Shown here one piece after another: positions 54,301 through 61,481 of a DNA stretch of 64,000 bases. The notes under the pieces are model-generated. The model was not told the DNA's origin. It made no database searches and saw only the letters and a program-made list of their open reading frames with translations. A program made the translations under genes and the position numbers. Positions within the stretch are counted from its first letter, which is position 1. The number at the start of each line of letters is the position of its first letter. This DNA is from Acidobacteriota bacterium (lineage in GTDB: Bacteria > Acidobacteriota > Blastocatellia > Pyrinomonadales > Pyrinomonadaceae): the NCBI GenBank assembly GCA_025463135.1, contig JAOAPY010000011.1:62001-126000 (forward strand), given 5' to 3'.

Positions 54301-55413
54301 CTCAAAGACTATCAAGCTATTAAAGAGCGGTAGTCCGCGCGGAATCTCGCTCCATCCCTGAATATCAATCAGCGAGCTGTATTCGTATTGCTGCAAAGAG
54401 AGTTGTTGCTCCTGAAGATATTTGAGCCACGGCCAGACAGCACCATCGGGCGGCACGTGTACTCGCAGCGGCAGCGTGTTGATGAATAATCCCACCATCG
54501 ACTCGACGCCCCCCAAGCTTGGCGGTCGTCCAAGCACAGTGACGCCAAAAAGTACGTCCTCAGCTCCGCTGTATCGACTGAGGAGTAATGACCAGACGCC
54601 TTGGATGAATGTATTCAGCGTCAGTTTGTGCTTACGACCCAAAGCCTTGAGCTGGTCCGTGTCCTGCACCGACAGTTCAAAGCGCTCAGCAGCGTGGTGC
54701 CGGTTCTCTTCAGCAAGATTCGCTGGTCTTCGATCGAACGCTAGAGAGGTCGGTGCGGAAAAGCCTTTCAATTGCGACCGCCAGTAAGTCTCGGCCGTTT
54801 TCTTATCCTGCTGAGCCAACCAGGTAATATAATCCCTGTAAGGACGCGGCTGTTCAAGACTCAGCCCTTTTCCTTCGCTGAATGCCTTGTAGAAGGCAAA
54901 CACCTCTTTCTGGACGACCGAGCGAGACCATCTGTCCAGCAGAATATGATGAGTGCTAAGAAGAGACTTGTAGGACTCGTTAGCAAACTGGAAAAGCGCC
55001 AACCGTAGCAAGGGCGCCCTGGTTAGATCGAAATCATGCTTTGCGTCGGTCGCGAGGTAATAGGCGAGTCGTTTCGCTTGCTCCCGAGCATTGAGATCTC
55101 GCCAATCATGCTTCTCGATAAGGAGACGAGTCCGCCGTTGGACCGCTTGAATCGGCGTTTCCAACTCATCCCACAGAAATGAAGTTCGCAAGATGGCGTG
55201 TCTCTCGAGGACTCTCTGCCACGCGCGTTCGAAAGCGGTGACGTCTAGCTTGCCACTTATGTTGAATAGCGACTGAGAGACGAACACGCCCGAGTCTGGC
55301 GAGTAGATGGAATGAAACAGCATGCCCTGCTGCATCGGCGAGAGCTGATACAGATCCTCCAAGTCCTCTGGATTGAAGCTCGCCACTTCCGAATTGTGGA
55401 CTTGAGACATCAT
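51400..55413 (-). CDS. Single-module nonribosomal peptide synthetase (C-A-PCP-TE) with cysteine thioesterase
   Basis: About 1337 residues (numbered here from the TTG at 55419). The condensation domain, about 20-450, begins YQLSPMQQGMLFHSIYSPD and has HHILLDRW at 157-164. The adenylation domain, about 470-990, has LTYGELNQRSNQLA, YIIYTSGSTGTPKGT, NLYGSSEVAGDV, RMFKTGDLAQYREDG and PLTPNGKIDRLALP. The PCP has FFDSGGHSLLAVRL. The TE, about 1105-1335, has the nucleophile elbow GMCRG (Cys1164), Asp1191 in GILDTW and His1313 in RGKHGW. Cys replaces the usual Ser. The C-domain motif has Arg where Gly is normal (HHxxxDG). The start RBS is weak. I cannot read the adenylation specificity with confidence. 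The module is isolated, with methyltransferase and glycosyltransferases downstream. Confidence 0.92.
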   Translation of the reverse strand: MMSQVHNSEVASFNPEDLEDLYQLSPMQQGMLFHSIYSPDSGVFVSQSLFNISGKLDVTAFERAWQRVLERHAILRTSFLWDELETPIQAVQRRTRLLIEKHDWRDLNAREQAKRLAYYLATDAKHDFDLTRAPLLRLALFQFANESYKSLLSTHHILLDRWSRSVVQKEVFAFYKAFSEGKGLSLEQPRPYRDYITWLAQQDKKTAETYWRSQLKGFSAPTSLAFDRRPANLAEENRHHAAERFELSVQDTDQLKALGRKHKLTLNTFIQGVWSLLLSRYSGAEDVLFGVTVLGRPPSLGGVESMVGLFINTLPLRVHVPPDGAVWPWLKYLQEQQLSLQQYEYSSLIDIQGWSEIPRGLPLFNSLIVFENIPGDNSFQTDNGGLKIEHELGMSSTGYPLAVLAFPGPNLEIGLAYDLARFQTEHVRQIAGYFRNLVRAIIAEPMCTLSQLPLLTREEQRRILESWNQTDAEYEEASCIHQLFERQAHRTPNAIAVQSENQQLTYGELNQRSNQLACYLRNRGVGPEVRVAICMQRSPDALVGLLGILKAGGAYVPIDPSYPAERVAFLLEDSQTPVLITKQHLLEALPASAAAVICIDSKWKEIARESTQNLPIVTNSENAAYIIYTSGSTGTPKGTVSPHRASINRFHWMWRAYPFVARDICCQTTSLSFVDSVWEVFGPLLQGAKLIIIGEDVVRDPHRLVRMLSAHRITRIVLVPSLLRVILEQGNAIEEHLGSLKYWICSGEALSDGLARSFKLSLRHSLLINLYGSSEVAGDVTCHEVIDAVDLGYIPIGRPIDNTSTYVLDAHFQPVPPGITGELYIAGAGLARGYLNHPELTAQKFIPNPFSAAPDARMFKTGDLAQYREDGVLQFLGRSDNQVKIRGNRVELGEIEATLRCHPAVINAVAILRGLAHDDNSLVCYVVVGEHLADQPHGLISELRAFLKTKLPEYMIPAVFVPLEGLPLTPNGKIDRLALPTPDGTQPQPKETLIAPRDDLERGLAQIWQTVLGIESVGVKDNFFDSGGHSLLAVRLVSEIEKEFSQRIPLVSLFQEATIDHLADILRQGTRSISWPVLVEIQTGSSKPPLFCVSAPNVNALGYRSLAHYLGPDQPVYGLQAQYPEDLQGEHSQKAIDELATEYLAGIRKVQPRGPYLFVGMCRGAHIAYEIARRLEQERQSVVLVGILDTWVLENTFNWFLHVDYYARRLHSWLRLSRRDQLDFIRKKLRRGATSMHDEVIAPSSSDSLRKLANPMSAYFPGPDFKPKTYGGRVSVFRIRRQPLNRVRDKELGWGKLAAGGVDLHYVRGKHGWPLLREPTVRDLAAELKQCLLDASQ

Positions 55414-55419
55414 TGGCAA

Positions 55420-56397
55420 CGCACCAATTCTTGAAGAACCTCTATTTACAAATCGGCGGCCTTTGGATACTGGGCTTAGTGTCTCAACGAATGCTGTCGC
55501 CCGCTTCTAAAAGCAACTTTGCCGTACGCACCCGGTCTTCTTTATCTTCTATCCAGAGGTGCGACGAAGGTCGCTCAGCGGATGCCAGGCTGGCGTAGCG
55601 TAGCGATGCACAGCAGAATTTCAGATTGCCGTCAAGCGCGTGAGAATTGCCACACCAAAGAGTCCTGTGCGGTAAGCATGAGATCCGACGAGACCTTGCC
55701 GCTCGATCTTGTTAGTGACCCAACGGCGTCGGCGCACCATACTTGAGCCGTCAACACTAGCGTGCTCGCGGGTGATCATAGCCACAAATAGCCGCGAGGC
55801 TTGCGCATGTTAAAAAGAGTTATTTCGGTGCTGGATCTTGCGAGGGTGCCAGGACGCAGGCTCGTGAGAATTCAGCCTTTGAAATAGCAAACGGAACATA
55901 GGCCAGTTCGCATGAATAAGTCAAGAGTTTCCAAGACGATTTCCAAGACGATTTCCAAGACGATTGTGCCAACTATTTATCGTAACTCAGAGACCTGCCC
56001 TCCGACAGTTTGATAATCTGAGTCTTTGACAATAGGCCACAGCCTATGCCCACAGCGATTCGTCCTATCAAACGTGAGACGAGTGGCTGGAGAGTCTGAT
56101 GTACAAGGACTTTCGGCCCAGCAATGGTTACGGTTCTCGCTAGTTAGCAACTATTACGAAACACTGCGATTGTTAGACCGTCATTGAGTCATACCTAATA
56201 ATGCCTATGATTGCCCTTTGAGACTCATAGTGAGAGGCGCGAAGGCTATACTCCTGAAATAGTCCTTAACAAGAGTTCGGTCCGTTCCTTCATGTGCCGA
56301 GCCAGGTCTTAGGGAGCACTCATGAAATCACCTCCGTGGTCTTCAGTGAGCATATTAATCTTCGGAGTACTGCCGGGGAGTCGCCTGTCCACTACTC
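55420..56397. other. Gene-free interval with a short tandem repeat
   Basis: No supported gene in about 980 bases upstream of the NRPS. Three perfect 12-bp copies of TTCCAAGACGAT lie at 55929-55964. Confidence 0.5.
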
Positions 56398-57258
56398 TTA
56401 TCCGGACGTCCACCAGCGCCAGCGTCTTATTCCAGCGACCCATTCCTTAAACGCTTTTCTGTTTACTTTCTTCTTGTCCCATTTACTTATGAGCTCATTA
56501 AGGTCCTCTTCGAGAAAGTTTTTTATGATGTTTCCATCAACTCGATCTCGAATGCGCTCGACTGTTTTTTTGGTGAGGTAAGGGCGCAATTCATAGTAGA
56601 ACTCGGTACCTTGGAGATTTGAAGCATCAAACCCCTCTTTTTGGGCGGTGTCTTTCCACGCCCGCAACTTACTGAGCATTCTGCATGTTCTTCGTTCCCT
56701 AAGCCGATTATTAATCCCACGAGCAAAAACCGGCAGCAAACATCCTGCAAGCAAGAACAGGATCGCAGTCACAGAGAAGTACTTAGAAGAAGGAGAACCT
56801 GTCAGCAAGGGAACAAGAACCAGCAATGAGGCGACGAAGAAATAAATGTATCCGAAGATCCGCAGCAGTATATTCAAGAGATGGGCATCGTAAAGTTCTT
56901 CGACATCCACCCCAAGCCTTTCACGCAACTCATCCCTGATATGTTCCATGCTGTCGACAGCTTTCTCTTGTAATCTTGCCCCATAAATAAAGACGCCACC
57001 CAGAACTGAGCCGATGAGAATGGGCAGCAATAGGAAATATTCCAGATGGTAATCTTGATGATATTTCGCTGCTTCGACCGGATCCTTGCCCAGATCCTTC
57101 AAATAGAAGCCCAGCACACCACCCGTGATCGCATAAAAAAATGCGGTTACATGCAAAGCTCTGCCGAGGTAATACTTATAATGCTCAATCCGGATCGCAA
57201 GCTCATTCCACTTTAGACGGCGCTCAGCATTAGCATTTATATCCCCATTGTTTCTCAT
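56398..57258 (-). CDS. Membrane protein of unknown function
   Basis: 286 residues. Four hydrophobic segments: VTAFFYAITGGVLGFYL (about 37-53), YFLLLPILIGSVLGGVFIYG (74-93), a segment near 130-150 (GYIYFFVASLLVLVPLLTG) and ILFLLAGCLLPVFA (about 166-179). The remaining ~100 residues are a charged soluble domain (ERIRDRVDGNIIKNFLEEDL). No family is recognised. It follows the gene at 57855 on the same strand, about 80 bases away, and the two probably form a pair of membrane proteins. Confidence 0.7.
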   Translation of the reverse strand: MRNNGDINANAERRLKWNELAIRIEHYKYYLGRALHVTAFFYAITGGVLGFYLKDLGKDPVEAAKYHQDYHLEYFLLLPILIGSVLGGVFIYGARLQEKAVDSMEHIRDELRERLGVDVEELYDAHLLNILLRIFGYIYFFVASLLVLVPLLTGSPSSKYFSVTAILFLLAGCLLPVFARGINNRLRERRTCRMLSKLRAWKDTAQKEGFDASNLQGTEFYYELRPYLTKKTVERIRDRVDGNIIKNFLEEDLNELISKWDKKKVNRKAFKEWVAGIRRWRWWTSG

Positions 57259-57336
57259 CTAAACCTCCGCTGGATTGACTCAAGCACAGCTCTTCAGAAA
57301 TAAGCGAACAGACACTGGCCGTTGGACTTCGCCTGG

Positions 57337-57855
57337 CTACTTATCGTGAGGCAGGCATTGGTAAATGTAGATAAAGAATCCGGCCGCGGTAATCGAAATT
57401 GCGAGCGGCCAAAGCACTCTAACGAGAGAGAATTTTGAGCTGGACTCATCATCGGCCTTTTCCCGAATGGACTTGAGCGTTGTGGTTCCCTTAAATAGCA
57501 ACTCATCGAGGGCCTCATCGTACTCCCAGGATCTGGCCTTATAACGGCGGACTTGCTCATTCTGTTTGGCATTGAACACCGTGCCAAAGGCGCCTACCAG
57601 TATCATGGCCAGAAGCAGCGGCCAATCGTTAAAGGTTAGTTCGCGGACGAGGCCTACGAGGCCAACGGTAGTCACTAGAATGATGTTCGTGACTGTTGAA
57701 CGTTGGGACTCATGATGACGCAGGTGAGTACGATTCTCCTGGTACAGTCCCAACAACACGTCCTTCCGTTCGCTCATCAGGCGGCTTGAATCTGCGACAG
57801 CAGTCATTAGCTGAGGTTCTTCTTTCTGTTCTTGAATTCGAGTATTTGGGGTCAT
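57337..57855 (-). CDS. Small membrane protein, possible partner of the gene at 56398
   Basis: 172 residues from ATG 57855, which has AGGAGG just upstream; a longer frame to 57906 lacks an RBS. A soluble helix (ERKDVLLGLYQENRTHLRHH) leads into two hydrophobic segments (VTNIILVTTVGLVGLV; WPLLLAMILVGAFGTVF). A cytoplasmic helical region and a C-terminal TM (WPLAISITAAGFFIYIY) follow. The layout resembles 2TM-helical families such as SLATT-type membrane proteins, but I cannot assign it. Confidence 0.7.
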   Translation of the reverse strand: MTPNTRIQEQKEEPQLMTAVADSSRLMSERKDVLLGLYQENRTHLRHHESQRSTVTNIILVTTVGLVGLVRELTFNDWPLLLAMILVGAFGTVFNAKQNEQVRRYKARSWEYDEALDELLFKGTTTLKSIREKADDESSSKFSLVRVLWPLAISITAAGFFIYIYQCLPHDK

Positions 57856-57924
57856 GTGAGACCTCCTCGTGAATCTGAGGTTTCCAGTTAAGAGTCTGCG
57901 GCTCACGAGCCCAAAGACTACGCT

Positions 57925-58326
57925 TTGGAGTTAACGAGGAATCCGCACCTGGTGCATCCTAGTATTCGATTGCGGATGAAGTTGGCTGAGTCGGCTAGTT
58001 GCTATGAGGCAGCTTGTGTGAGTCAGCCGTTCGAATTACTGCAAAAGAACTGCCAAGTGGGGAGAGGATATGACGTGCACGCGAAAAAAGTCAATGACTT
58101 CTTGAACATGACTTTTGGCTGCATGAGTTTGAATCAGAGGTGCAGATTCAACATCCTTATCGAGACATGGCAATCCAGGGAGGAAGCAACTACTCGGCTC
58201 AGTAGCAAATCAGCCGAGGATTCGCGCCAGCACCATCCTCAGCAGTCTGAGATGCGGGAGAATATCATCATAACCTGTCAAGACTCTTCGGACCCGTCCG
58301 CGGAAGAGTCGTTAGACGAAGAGTAG
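57925..58326 (+). CDS. Hypothetical protein, doubtful
   Basis: 133 codons from a TTG at 57925 without a good RBS. The sequence has several cysteines and a polar tail (AEDSRQHHPQQSEM) and no recognised motif. It is divergent from the membrane-protein pair. The interval 58327-58635 that follows shows nothing. Confidence 0.25.
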   Translation: MELTRNPHLVHPSIRLRMKLAESASCYEAACVSQPFELLQKNCQVGRGYDVHAKKVNDFLNMTFGCMSLNQRCRFNILIETWQSREEATTRLSSKSAEDSRQHHPQQSEMRENIIITCQDSSDPSAEESLDEE

Positions 58327-58635
58327 CCATGTTACATCTCACTTAAGACTAGCATTCTATTACTTGTTATTTTCAAACAACTTTATCCGTAGGCCTGGTG
58401 GAAATAGTAGCGGCCAATTAATTCTGAAGAGCGCCGCTCAAAAACTCCCTTCACAATATTGTCGCTGAATTCAACCGCAATTCCATCGAAACGATCCTGG
58501 GGTTCCCTACCGAGAGTGTCGGTTCCAAATTCGCAGTACCGAATCAGACGATAATTCCAATTAGTCGTTCAGATCTTTCGGGAAATGTGTAAGCAATGTC
58601 GTCGGTCCTTGTGTAAGAGACGTTGAAATACTTTC

Positions 58636-58962
58636 TTATGGCGGTTGAGACCACTCGATCATTTTCCGCTGGTCCCATTCGAGTAACCTACTGACGGCAT
58701 CAGTAGGTGAAGCCGTCGCATTGGGCTGGTCTCCAATTAATGAGAGTTTCAGGTGAGCAAGTAAGGCTACAGGCTCCTGTTGATAAGGCAAGCCAGAAGA
58801 ATCTCCGGCACGAAGAGTTATCCAATGCCTAGTCTTCACCCCAAAATTGTCGGCAAGAATGGTGAACGAACGCGACTGTTTGATTTCGGATTCGCCGTAG
58901 CCGGACGGCAGCAAGGTTGCTAACGGGCCAAACGCTCCTGCATATAACGAATCAGGCCTTGT
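58636..58962 (-). pseudogene. Unknown protein, 3' remnant
   Basis: The frame is open from 58962 (after a TGA) to 58636 and reads like real protein: DSLYAGAFGPLATLLPSGYG, SFTILADNFGVKTRHWITLR and DAVSRLLEWDQRKMIEW. There is no start codon until a TTG at 58914, which lies inside the conserved-looking part. The gene has probably lost its 5' end. The family is not recognised. Confidence 0.4.
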
Positions 58963-59077
58963 TCAGCGGTTGTTGATTGCCGGGCTTGGTGATTTCGTAG
59001 TCCTGGTTCATTAAGGACTTCCGTCCTTCATTTGGATAACCCACCTCCTGAGACAGCGGGTTTCTTTCTCAGGTCAG

Positions 59078-59598
59078 CTAGCTCGGAACCTTCGAGCAAT
59101 CCACTGGCACATAGCGAGATACTGTATCGTACGGCGCCCTTCTAAGATCTATATGCCACTGGCCTTTGGTTCTATCCATTCGATAGTAAAAACCATCTCC
59201 CGATCTACACCATTGACCCATGGATTCCATTTGTTCGCTCCAAGTTCCCATGAACGGCTGGTTTTCGGCTCGAGATAAATGTTCCCATTCTATTCCAACC
59301 CGTTGAGCCGGTCTGCGTCTGTAACGACTGCGGGGGAAATGCGAACTGAAGGAGCCTTCAATTCATACCAGGACTCCCCGCCTCTATAGAACTCGAGCTT
59401 GCGGTAGTAGTCGTTCCCGCACTTCGTGATTTGGGTTGACCAAAATTTGTCCGCCTCTGCCTTAGCTTCGTCGTCGATTGATCGAGGCGCCAAGCTGTCG
59501 GGTGTACAAGCCAAAAAACAGCCAGTAACGATGAGCAGTAAGATGACGAGCCTCATCTGATTAACAGGCGCCGCACTTTGGGAGTTAATACGATTCAT
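59078..59598 (-). pseudogene. Lipoprotein broken by a single frameshift
   Basis: The 5' part from ATG 59598 (or 59556) has a lipoprotein signal (RLVILLLIVTGCFLAC, Cys in TGC) and a domain with FWSTQITKCGNDYYRKLEFY and SVRISPAVVTDADRLNG. That frame stops at 59290-59292. Shifting one base at about 59296 continues the domain as GIEWEHLSRAENQPFMGTWS, SGDGFYYRMDRTKGQWHIDL and VPVDCSKVPS, to a TAG at 59078-59080. The combined length of ~170 residues with the W..DG....R..G.W ending looks complete, so a one-base change or error is the only damage. Confidence 0.65.
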
Positions 59599-59753
59599 GA
59601 ATTTTATTTTAGAAGCGCGAAGGATCTGGTTCTTTACAAGAGATGACGCAAGGGGCACGCTTTTGGTACTCTGCCCGTTGCAGATTCGTTGACAGATAAT
59701 TCAGGAGCGATGCTTAAGGCGATTCAACAAATCGACCGATGAGAGGCACCGCT

Positions 59754-59780
59754 CGAGAGTCTCGAACACGAAGACTCTCG
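59754..59780. promoter_or_regulatory. 9-bp inverted repeat upstream of the XRE regulator
   Basis: CGAGAGTCT (59754-59762) and AGACTCTCG (59772-59780) are exact inverted copies with a 9-base spacer, about 120 bases before the regulator start. A short hairpin, TAGCCAC/GTGGCTA, follows at 59836-59853. It is a candidate autoregulatory operator. Confidence 0.4.
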
Positions 59781-59902
59781 GCGGTGGCCAACCTTCCGAC
59801 CAGCTTAGTAGTAGCTGCTACTAATAGGTTAATCGTAGCCACAAGCGTGGCTATTTGTAAAGGGTTGTTGCAGAGGCGTTCTAGCGTCAGGAGGGTTTCC
59901 TG

Positions 59903-60202
59903 ATGGTTAGAACCAAGCGCCGTAAGCCTGCCCTGGCCAGGAAGCTCCGTCAGATCCGCATGGCGATGGGCCTGTCGCAAAACGAAATGATCAGGACGAT
60001 GAGTATGGAGGGCAGTCTATTGCGTGAGGAGGTTTCGGATTTTGAGCGCAATAAGCGCATACCCTCACTGGAGGTCGTACTCGCGTATGCGAGGGCCGCG
60101 GGAGTCTCCGTTGAAGTACTGATCGACGATGACTTGAAACTGTCGGTGAAGGTACCCGTTCGGACAAAAGAAACAACGGGGTCGAAGTCTCGGCGCGCCT
60201 GA
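59903..60202 (+). CDS. XRE-family transcriptional regulator
   Basis: 99 residues with GGAGGG nine bases before the ATG. A single helix-turn-helix domain occupies residues 12-75: LARKLRQIRMAMGLSQNEMI, a slightly longer loop, then VSDFERNKRIPSLEVVLAYA and VSVEVLIDDD. The tail (KETTGSKSRRA) is basic. Small XRE proteins of this type often regulate their own promoter or a mobile element. An inverted repeat lies upstream, and a large serine-recombinase region begins about 1 kb downstream. Confidence 0.88.
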   Translation: MVRTKRRKPALARKLRQIRMAMGLSQNEMIRTMSMEGSLLREEVSDFERNKRIPSLEVVLAYARAAGVSVEVLIDDDLKLSVKVPVRTKETTGSKSRRA

Positions 60203-60841
60203 AAGCAATCTAGTAGGAGAAGCATTAGTTCCCAATCGCAATCGGCTTGGATGGATACAGCTCAAGCCTGCTCCCACCAAATCCATACCAACCTCGTCAC
60301 GAGGAATCGGCCAGTTGCGCTACGTTAGCCCTCTCCTCGATCCTTCACGCATAATTAAATACCAACCGAGTCAACTTCAAAATCGGGACAAACCAGCTAC
60401 GTAAATCGCGGAAAACAGGCACGCGGGGGACTCCCAAAGACGAACCATTTGCTATTGACAACAACAGGCCGGATGAAGTAAACCCCGTAGTGACTACTAC
60501 TAGAAGGACTTAGAGGATCACGCTGTGGGCCAGAATAGAGCCCCTCCCCGGGCGGAACCTGGAATAGGGGCGTAAGCAAAGCCGAAGGCATTACAAAGAA
60601 AGTGCCCTGGAGAAATGGTTTGGTGGCCGGTCTCTCCAGGGCAAATCTCCACGCGTTACGGATGGCGCGGCGGGCTTTGTGTACCCAGTGGCCGTTAGTG
60701 TACCGCCCGCCCAAGGTTCTTTCAAGCAAAAAAGCAAAGATTTTCAGAGTGATTAAGGTCGGAGTTTATCCTCGTTCATTGTCTACATCTTAGTCGGCGC
60801 CACTCAAATTCGCGCCTCTACTGGAGTTGAGGAGCACACCT
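60203..60841. other. Gene-free interval
   Basis: No supported gene in ~640 bases. Short frames near 60397-60793 have no RBS and no recognisable motif. Confidence 0.35.
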
Positions 60842-61273
60842 ATGAGGCTAAGGAAAACAGAACAACGATCCCAAAGTCGGGTCGTTCTGTTAAGTGCGCG
60901 ACACTGCGGATATGCGGAAAAGCTTGTGTGCCAGATTGCTGGTCCAGTCAAGGAACCATCCTTTCCCGCCTTTCTAAGGCGCACGAGTGTCGTCCCATAT
61001 AGAAGACGTATCGAGCAATACTCGCGGCAGCCCAAGGGCAAAGCAATCACCTGGTATATGGCAGCAGCGTCGGGTGGCACTGCACGAGCAAAAACTGACC
61101 TCCGCCCAGTCATCGAGAAGGCACGGGCAAACAAACTTCACAATCGACAAAAAAATCTCTTGGTGCCGTTGATCTCAATTCATATTTTCGGGTGCAGAGG
61201 ATTTGAGATCCTCTTTCGTTCCGATTTGCTAATAAGGCCGCTGTTCTTGAACAAGGATGGCCAGCCTTGGTGA
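60842..61273 (+). CDS. Hypothetical protein, translationally coupled to the next gene
   Basis: 143 residues from ATG 60842 with GAGGAG eight bases upstream. It is Arg-rich (RTSVVPYRRRIEQYSRQPKG) and no family is recognised. Its TGA (61271-61273) overlaps the GTG of the next small gene as GTGA, the usual mark of coupled translation; this raises the chance that both are real. Confidence 0.4.
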   Translation: MRLRKTEQRSQSRVVLLSARHCGYAEKLVCQIAGPVKEPSFPAFLRRTSVVPYRRRIEQYSRQPKGKAITWYMAAASGGTARAKTDLRPVIEKARANKLHNRQKNLLVPLISIHIFGCRGFEILFRSDLLIRPLFLNKDGQPW

Positions 61274-61461
61274 ACGAAAACAAAATCGTCAATGAAACGA
61301 GCCCAGACGAAGTTTGGAAAGCCGTTGATGATGAGACTCGAGAAAGCGTGATCCGCATGTTCTTGTACCTTGCGTTCGAATTTGTCATGAGCCAAGCCGT
61401 CCAGGTTCGGGCCGATGATGATGAAGAGTTTCCCAGAAAAATCCGGAAGTGTGATGGATGA
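61270..61461 (+). CDS. Small protein preceding the serine recombinase
   Basis: 63 residues from GTG 61270. Sequence blocks SPDEVWKAVDDETRESVIRM and FLYLAFEFVMSQAVQV have the composition and regularity of a real small helical protein. It ends 20 bases before the recombinase. A conserved small partner of large serine recombinases in soil bacteria is a reasonable guess, but I know no function. Confidence 0.5.
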   Translation: MNENKIVNETSPDEVWKAVDDETRESVIRMFLYLAFEFVMSQAVQVRADDDEEFPRKIRKCDG

Positions 61462-61481
61462 CGCGAGCTAGACAAGACTAA

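Noticed and set aside
53413-54787. Plus-strand frames of 100-130 codons antisense to the NRPS
   Set aside because: Third-position GC bias of the NRPS explains them; no start signals.
55929-55964. Three 12-bp tandem copies of TTCCAAGACGAT
   Set aside because: Too short and spacer-free for CRISPR or iterons with no replication gene nearby; listed only as a simple repeat.
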